In this document: positions 57,640 through 64,000 of the stretch, piece by piece
Layout: every line of letters starts with the position of its first letter
How positions within the stretch are numbered: the stretch's first letter is position 1
Assembly: GCA_011319805.1 (NCBI GenBank)
Contig: SJRY01000253.1
Coordinates: forward strand, 310,001 to 374,000
Source: Macrocybe gigantea
Taxonomy: Eukaryota; Basidiomycota; Agaricomycetes; Agaricales; Callistosporiaceae
Reading direction: 5' to 3'
DNA length: 64,000 bases
Notes under the pieces: model-generated
What the model saw: the letters and a program-made list of their open reading frames with translations, nothing else
Databases searched by the model: none
What the model was told of the DNA's origin: nothing
Made by a program: the position numbers and the translations under genes

Positions 57640-59390
57640 CTCGCGACGTGTGTTTGATCCGTCCAGTGATCTTTCTTTTTCACTGCTGTTGTAGAATAAA
57701 ATGGGAAGTGCACTTTTGGGTGCATCTCCCCGCATAATGGCAATTGATGCACAGAGCTTGCAGGAAGTTCGTCTTGCAATTTTCTATGCATCCACCGGCC
57801 TGGACAGGCTGTGGTGAGACAGTACCCTCATTGCTCGCGTCAATGCCAGAGCATACAGCTTTCCTATGTGTAATGCTCTCCACCATCAATCACAGTTGCG
57901 TTCCAGACCCTCTTCAATGCTTATAAAATTTGGTTACGAATGGAGTAAAGATCACCCCAAAGGCTCTCCTAGCATCATGGTCTCGCCTATTCCCGCAGAT
58001 CATTTGCTTCGTGAGTGGATAAATTTAAAGGTGTCTGTCATAGCCGTGCTCGTTCCTAATTAGGGAAGCTCACTAGTCCGCCTTGCGGACTGTATCGAGC
58101 TGGCGCTAGAGTGCTCTTTTCTTTCATGCTCCTTTTGATGGGCGCCAAGACGTGTAAGCTCAAATCCTCGAGCCTTACCTGCACGGAGCGAACTTCTCGG
58201 CTATTCTTGGAAGTTCGGCCGCCATTTTTTGCAATGCACACAACACTGTCTTCACTGACTCGAGCAATATCTGTCGATTGAATACAGCTCCAGAAAGGCT
58301 TTATTACGCCGAAAATCTTTTCCACGATGATACACAAATCGAGCCGCTATGGAACATGAATTCAAACTTGCCGCCAACTCCTTGCCGAACTCGCGCCACT
58401 GCGACCCAAACGCGCCGATGTAGCTGGAGGCATTACGTCCTCTTCCACAATTATTTTCAACGTCCGTCACCCGCGCATCGTGGCGCGTCTGTTCGCTACC
58501 TCATTTCGAGGCAGCGGCAAGGAATCCGCTTTCCGCTTCCTTGTCAAATCTTTCAGGCTTAGATCTATCATAACACATTTTCCCTACCGCGACGATGCAA
58601 CTGACGACAAACTGTCCATCTCGGATTTTTATGACGTTATCCTGGAACTGACGAGGTATGAATCGACTGGTCATACAGTATGTTGCTGGATCTGAATGAG
58701 GTTGGCACGATTCGTTGCAGGCCTGGTCAACATCGCGAAGATGTCAGACTCGCCGCTCTCAATTTAATCGTCCTGCAAGTCAAAACAGGACATCTCAGAT
58801 ATCTGACAGAAGCCATGTGCCGTCTAGCGCCGGATCGATTGTCTTGGCTGTTGCAACGGCTAGGTGGACCGATCTCGACCAGGCAAGTCATATTGTCCAC
58901 ATCGAAAGCCCATCTAGACACCTGGCTTACCCCGTTCAAGTTATGCGGTTTTTGATACGCGAAACGCCTATTGTTTACAATTAATTGGGAAAGAGCGCCT
59001 CCTGCTCTTGATGTCCAGGATCGTACAAAGGAACAAGTCCGGGTCGATATGCCAGGCCGTCCTGAATGCTCGTTTTGTTGACATACTGGGGCGATCGGTT
59101 TCCGGTCGCACTCTGCACATGAACTCGATAGCATTCTTCAAGCTATTTTCCTCTACATAGCAAGGTACCAAAATTCTATTCCAAAACCGTTCCCAGTTGA
59201 TCTAAAGGAACAGACCTCTATCGATACAAATTACAGACCAAGGGTTGTCAGGATGTTGTTGCTCGCAATGACGCGGCTCCCCAAGGATCCGCAATTCAAG
59301 TCCTGAGCCAATGGGATGCGCGAAGGCTAGAGATTGCGATGAATAATATCACGCTGCATTTCCCCCCGCCTGTGCTAGGTGAGTTGAACT
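57640..59390 (+). CDS. Poorly resolved multi-exon coding stretch, function unknown
   Basis: Several open segments on the plus strand look protein-like, but I could not join them into one model. About 58370-58660 gives RQLLAELAPLRPKRADVAGG, TSSSTIIFNVRHPRIVARLF, GSGKESAFRFLVKSFRLRS and KLSISDFYDVILELTR. A GT-AG intron at about 58657-58720 then leads to PGQHREDVRLAALNLIVLQ, which has the flavour of ARM/HEAT-type helices. Later pieces include RNDAAPQGSAIQVLSQWDAR and LEIAMNNITLHFPPPVLGE before a GTGAGT at about 59380. Upstream, at 57880, there is NHSCVPD, which recalls SET-domain sequence, but no SET domain can be traced. It may be one or two degraded genes. Confidence 0.35.
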
Positions 59391-59819
59391 CCGCATTCTG
59401 ACCGATGGCGTCCACCCAGGCTGACGGTCGGTATGCTCAACGCCAGCCTTCGCCGTATGAACATGGGTTCTGTTCCATCTAGCACTTCATCAATAGTTTA
59501 TATACACCAAAACTCTCTGTTTTTACATTGTTCTGTCATTTTGTCATGAAAGTACATCTTTATCACTAAGACATAGATGCAGACATGACCTAGATCATCG
59601 AGGAGTCAGTGAATAATGAAAATTTCCGGAAAAGTCGGGGAAATTGTGGAGTCAGACAAAATATAATGATTCCGGATAGACTGGTATCCTCAACGACATT
59701 GCCTCGGACGAGGGAGTCTGTATTGTCATCGTGTAACGAAAAGAAAATAATAACCCGGAGGCTATCCGGCCCTTTTCTGAAAGTGAAAAAAAAAACTCAC
59801 AATTTTATTGGTGAGACGC
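59391..59819. other. Intergenic region
   Basis: About 430 bp before the eS12 stop codon. No gene or repeat recognised. Confidence 0.4.
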
Positions 59820-60319
59820 TCAGCGAGTCTTGAAGTAGTCCAGAAGAACGTGTAAACCCTCGCTCTCGACGCCATAGTCCTTGACAACGACGCAGCTGCA
59901 TCCGACGATCTTTCTCGGGTTTCCTTCCCTGTCGATCTTGCAAAGACCGGCCCAGGTGCCCAAGACTTTGGCGTCTCCGACTTTGATCAAGTTGATCTTG
60001 TGCTCAGCGCAGAGGGCTTCGATCAGTTTGATGTATTCGGCCTCGGTGCAGGTCTCGACGAGAACGCACAGGTGCGCCTGGCGCTTGTCGAGGGCTTTAG
60101 CGCACTCGCGGAGGCCACGGGCCAGCCCGTCGTGAACAAGCGCATTTTTCAGGACTTGCTATAGAAAAAATATTAACACAGATCAGAAGCAAGAATTCTG
60201 TCGATGGAACACACTTGCAAGGCATCCTCAAGGGACAGCTTGCCCTTCGGCGCTGACTCGGCGGCAACTTCAACCTCAGCGGTCGTCTCAACAGGGATTT
60301 CATCTCCAGCGTCAGACAT
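59820..60319 (-). CDS. RPS12: 40S ribosomal protein eS12 (RPS12)
   Basis: Component of the small ribosomal subunit beak. Two exons: 60215-60319 ([20 protein letters not shown], then [11 protein letters not shown]) and 59820-60158 ([99 protein letters not shown]). The total of 147 residues is close to other fungal eS12 proteins. It has an L7Ae-like fold. The intron near the start codon is typical of ribosomal protein genes. It is divergent from SKI8 across about 420 bp. Confidence 0.96.
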
Positions 60320-60740
60320 CCTGAAACGACAAATGTAAATCTTTTGACGAGGACAAAAATGAAGGCATGAGCTTACTTTTACAATTTTTTGGGCGTTTAC
60401 GAGGGGAAGTATTGGATGTCTTCGTCCGCTTTCGTTGATGTGAGGAAAGGAAATAGAGTTCAGACATCATTAAGATTTTGTCCATCACGGTAAACTCCGA
60501 TCGGCAAACTCCGTATCGTCCTCGTCGTTGAAGGCAGCAGCGAACAACCTCAAAGAAAGCATAGACTTGTTGAACCACATTCAAGACGCCAGCGATGGTT
60601 AGTTTTGTCTGGATATCAGTTTATTGTCTCTGATCATGAACGCAGAGTCTAGCATTTTTGCTCGCACATGAATGCTCAGAACGTAGCCTTACATTCCCTA
60701 CCCGATTATATCGCTGGCTGAGATAAAGGCTCACGACTCT
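60320..60740. promoter_or_regulatory. Divergent region between RPS12 and SKI8, including the unresolved SKI8 5' exon
   Basis: Holds the promoter of RPS12 and the promoter plus small first exon(s) of SKI8. A possible start is the ATG at 60416 (MSSSAFVD followed by a GTGAGG donor), but other ATGs (around 60638 and 60671) cannot be excluded. Confidence 0.45.
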
Positions 60741-62041
60741 AGCACACACCGATTCGGTCTGGGGCATATCGTGGACGACGTCCGACACGGTTATATCCAT
60801 ATCTGCAGACGGTGCCATTAAACAGTGGTCGGCAGGAACTGGTCAACCCCATCCAGCGAACGCGCAGTTCCCCGCACCACACACTCTCGCGCTTGTCTCG
60901 CTTTCTGTACTGCCCGACGGAAGAAAGGCCCTGTACAACAGCATTGAAGGATTGACCTCTCTTTGGGATTTGCAATCGGGCGAAGTCGTATCCAAATTCG
61001 AAAGCTATTCGCGGACGAGCACTGACTCGGAGCCCTGTGAGTAAACTGATTCAGAATAATATCCATCAGAAAAGATTTATGACTCTTTCCATTTGTGCCG
61101 CTCTCTTCGTGGATTTTGCCGATTTTTTTCCCTATTCATCAGCATGGTCAGTCTCACTGAATCCAGACGGCGAGACATATGCTTCATGTGGCGGGTCAGG
61201 GAATGTTTTCATTCATTCTGCTAAAAAAGACAATTTTGGCGAAAGGCTATCGACGTTGCCTTCAGGGAGACATAAATTTGCAATGCATTGTTCACATGTG
61301 AGTTCACCCTAACACGCGAGTGTGAGCATCTGGCCCCTTGACCAGTTTAATTTGACCGTCGACCATATTTTTTGGTGCTTCGTTAGAGCCCTGATGGGAA
61401 GCGAGTAGCTATGTCGTCAGAAGCTGGTCAAATTTTCGTGTTTGACCTGGAATCCAATGCTCTGGCTACGACATTTACGTCGCACGCCATGTCTGTTCGT
61501 TCTCTCGCCTGGTCCCCGGATTCTAACGTAAGTCTCTTCCGCCATACATCCTCCCACATGCCTTTGTTCCGTATCTGGAATGAACATCTTTGACAGCTGC
61601 TGTTAAGCGCTTCTGATGATAAACGTCTTGTCCTTCATGACGTTCGCTCAATGCCGGGAGGGACCGTGGCTACTCTTACTGGTCATTCTTCCTGGGTCCT
61701 CAGCGTTGATTTCTCGCCTGATGGGCGCCTTGGTTTGTCTGGGTGAGTAAATCTATCTCGCCTACCTCCGAACCCCTCTCCCGCGTCCCGTTCGGGGAGT
61801 GGCACTGCCGTAAATACATCTTTTATTGACTTGTCGCGTCTTTCCGAGAAGCTCGGCGGACAAGACTATCAAGGTTTGGGACATCGCGGCACGTGCCGCT
61901 GTATCCACCGTTCAAGACACAGGAGAGGTATGGTCTGTCTCGTGGCGACCCAAGCCTGCAGCTTTAGGGAGTGCAGGGGCTTTTGTGAGTGGTGGAGAAG
62001 ACGGTGTGGTACGATGGTGGAGAAGTGCAGGCGCCGCGTGA
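60741..62041 (+). CDS. SKI8: WD-repeat protein Ski8/WDR61 (Rec14)
   Basis: Seven-bladed beta-propeller subunit of the Ski complex, which feeds RNA to the cytoplasmic exosome. The same protein also acts in meiotic recombination and, in animals, in the Paf1 complex. The first clear exon opens HTDSVWGISWTTSDTVISIS and ADGAIKQWSAGTGQPHP. Next come ALVSLSVLPDGRKALYNSIE, LTSLWDLQSGEVVSKFESY, AWSVSLNPDGETYASCGGSG, SPDGKRVAMSSEAGQIFVFD, FTSHAMSVRSLAWSPDSN, LLSASDDKRLVLHDVRSMPG and GHSSWVLSVDFSPDGRLGLS. The last are SSADKTIKVWDIAARAAVST, GEVWSVSWRP and GGEDGVVRWWRSAGAA. Five or more exons. The N-terminal exon is upstream of 60741 and not fixed. It is functionally linked to the exosome subunit at the other end of the window, without physical linkage. 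Confidence 0.88.
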
Positions 62042-62449
62042 TTAGTGTCCGCCTCGTTGCTGTCTCTGACGTAAAAGATACATCATCAGCTGTGTTTTCT
62101 CTTTGCGCATTATTCTCCTCGTGTTGGCCAGACTTGAAAACGTTGAAATGCAATCAAAAAAATGGACTTAGCACTAGAGATACGTACCAAGCATTCAAAA
62201 TTTGAAATAAATGTTTCCGGGATTTATTTGCACTTATATCTGATAAGCTTTATTTGCTTCCGTCGAGAGGTGGGTGCTCGAATTTCAGAAGTAAACCATT
62301 CCGACTACTCAGGTATCAGATACAGGTACAGGAAAATTCGTGTAAGAAAAGACATATGCTAAGAATCGACATATTGTGCATCTAACGGAACTCGTGTCCT
62401 CTTCAGCATGGCAAAAGTGACATATCTAAAAAAGCTACGAAAGGAAAAT
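62042..62449. other. Intergenic region between convergent genes
   Basis: 408 bp between the stops of SKI8 and the WW-domain gene. AT-rich. Nothing recognised. Confidence 0.45.
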
Positions 62450-63403
62450 CTAACATTCCATTGTCGCTAGCAGCCCGCTGAGTTCCTCTTCATTGACCTC
62501 GCCTCGTGGTTCTAGGGGCAGGACAGCACCTATGAGCCATCCAAGTAATGGAATCACATTCTGCCCCTGAGCCTGCCGGACTGCACAAGCCCACCAGAAG
62601 CGGGAACCGCTTGTCAGATCACAGCTGACAACAAAAGGGAATAACCGGAGGAGACCCACCTTTATAGCTTTCATATCGCTGCATAATCTGATCGATCTGT
62701 ATGGTAGTATAAGGAAGAACATAGCCTCGTTCGATGCTCCTCTTGGCTGCCGCGGGGTCAGAAGGTAGTGCTTGAGGATCGGGGAGTTTAAACACTGACC
62801 AGTCTCAAGAGAGTTCAGAAAAGTTGCTTCGGCATCAGGCGGAAGATCTTCGTGGTGCGATGGATACTCTGCGACATGAGACCAGAATTGTTCGGCGGAT
62901 TTAATCTGTAGGCCTGTTTATGATTAGTGAGCCCAGATCTGCATTGTCTGACACAGACGACAAATGGGAAATACCTCTCTCCTCGGTCCAATCATACGTC
63001 GCCCATCGCTTCCTGGAATACATGCATATGACTGCTGCTTCGTCCGTGACGTCCGTAACTGTCATTTCCAAATCATCCGGTAATTGCGCTCTGGCCTCCG
63101 CATCCATGGAACGCGTGTGCTCCTCGCTGGCCTCTAAGACGTATTGCAAAGTGGTGGGATCGCAGATGTTCTCTGGTGTGAGTAGACGAAGGTCGCAGTT
63201 GTAATAATAAATGTCGCCATTAGGATGCATGTGCCTTGTCCACGGAGGAGGGACAGGTAGTTGACTGCGAAGTAAACGATCAGCTTTCGTCGGCGGGCAA
63301 CAAAGAACATGACTCACATCGACGCTGCTTGTCCCGCCCCTGGGTATCTTGTCGTGTCGAGGAAATCCAGGGTAGTGTCGTCGCCGCCATTGAAGAAAGC
63401 CAT
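62450..63403 (-). CDS. WW-domain protein of a basidiomycete-specific type, function unknown
   Basis: WW domains bind proline-rich ligands. ATG at 63401-63403 gives MAFFNGGDDTTLDFLDTTRY. The WW domain follows at about 63255-63190: LPVPPPWTRHMHPNGDIYYY, with the first Trp and the YYYN strand clear. The usual second Trp is replaced (NCDLRLLTPENICDPTTL). A helical region EASEEHTRSMDAEARAQLPD, then DLEMTVTDVTDEAAVICMYS and KRWATYDWTEERG follow. Later exons give AEQFWSHVAEYPSHHEDLPP, TFLNSLETGQCLNSPIL, then CSDMKAI and LLRLFPFVVSCDLTSGSRFW. The end is EEELSGLLATMEC at 62450. This organisation (degenerate WW plus conserved C-terminal region) is common in mushroom genomes. No function is known to me. 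Confidence 0.7.
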
Positions 63404-64000
63404 CTTGATTTGCTAGGTTGTGTTCTCTTTAGAGCGAGTCGAAAGTCGAAGTACCATCGTCAGGCGAAGGAGCCTTTTGTACCGTTGATTGGGCCAAAAA
63501 AAAGTTTGGAGGGCTCGGCTAAATCGAAATGAACGGGAGAAGGATGATTTCATAAAATGAAGAGGGAGAAAAAAAAAGAGTGACCTGTTGTTGGACAGAA
63601 ATGAAACGGAAAGACCACGCTTAGCGTGTCACAAGTGATGTGAGCGCCTACGCCTACCCTATCGGCGTTGCCACAGCCTGGCATGAGTTTTACATGGAAT
63701 GAGCCGCACTAGAGGAACTTGGCTACCGCAGGTGTGGAACGGCTCGGAAATTGACACCACAATGCACCTATGTCTAGGAAATAAAATGCCAAATAGAGTG
63801 GGAAGCCCGATTTCACGGAATCCGACCTAGCACCAATGTCGTGGCCTAGGCATGAGATTCCCTCCGTTTAAGGCAGTCTTTGTTGCGAAGCGCCGCGGCC
63901 TTGGAAAAAAAAAGGTATGATTTGTTAGAATCCAGAAACATCCAGATTTCATGTTATAATTCAATACGGTTTTGTCGTTTCTTGCATTCATAGTACACAT
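63404..64000. other. Terminal non-coding stretch
   Basis: About 600 bp upstream of the WW-domain gene to the window end. A tracts lie at 63569 and 63905. I see no gene, RNA or repeat. Confidence 0.4.

Noticed and set aside
57680..57889. Cys-rich minus-strand frame resembling a MYND finger
   Set aside because: Cysteine spacing does not fit MYND or another known finger, and plus-strand coding is more likely.

Overview
This is a piece of a nuclear genome from a basidiomycete fungus, most likely an agaricomycete. The genes are dense, they carry many short introns (about 45-70 nt, GTRNGT/YAG), and several protein families have the architecture seen in mushroom-forming fungi: a Boi/Pob1 protein with SH3, SAM, PH and a C-terminal calponin-homology-like domain, a WW-domain protein, and a Tf1-like Ty3 retroelement. 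All gene spans below run from start to stop codon across introns. Many open frames in this window begin at non-ATG codons, so starts were chosen at ATGs consistent with splicing.

Left part (1-28.6 kb): mostly conserved housekeeping genes. In order: exosome subunit RRP43 (partial, +), SMC5 (-), zinc-finger FG nucleoporin NUP42 (-), Boi/Pob1 polarity protein (+), a LARP7/Pof8-type La-related protein with an xRRM (+), a NADAR-domain protein (-), a divergent pair of hot-dog thioesterases (-/+), ITPase HAM1 (-), tRNA-Arg(ACG) (+), ATG22-like vacuolar effluxer (-) and a secreted amidase-signature enzyme (+).

Middle part (28.97-46.1 kb): a transposon cluster with five elements lying side by side. 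They are a complete PIF/Harbinger element with its two convergent genes, a hAT-like non-autonomous element rich in TACGG/CCGTA words, a full-length 6.5-kb Ty3/gypsy chromovirus (320-bp LTRs, CCCAT target duplication), a second hAT-like non-autonomous element, and a 3.7-kb autonomous hAT element. Target-site duplications can be read for four of the five. One small host-type gene (32.5-33.2 kb) sits among them. The Ty3 element has a primer-binding site that is an 11-nt reverse complement of the predicted start of its own RNA, as in Tf1-type self-priming. Its gag-pol is interrupted only by TGA codons at positions where arginine is expected, and its two LTRs differ mainly by CpG transitions. Together these point to methylation-driven decay.

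Right part (46.1-64 kb): an uncharacterised acidic protein (+), Argonaute chaperone subunit Arb1 (-), an uncharacterised Cys/His-rich nuclear-type protein (+), an M35 metallopeptidase (+), a TMEM135-like membrane protein (+), a poorly resolved coding stretch (+), ribosomal protein eS12 (-) diverging from SKI8/WDR61 (+), and a WW-domain protein (-).

Several otherwise well-conserved host genes contain apparent single-base frame breaks, many at short homopolymer runs. These look more like sequence errors than biology, and they limit how exactly some gene models can be drawn.
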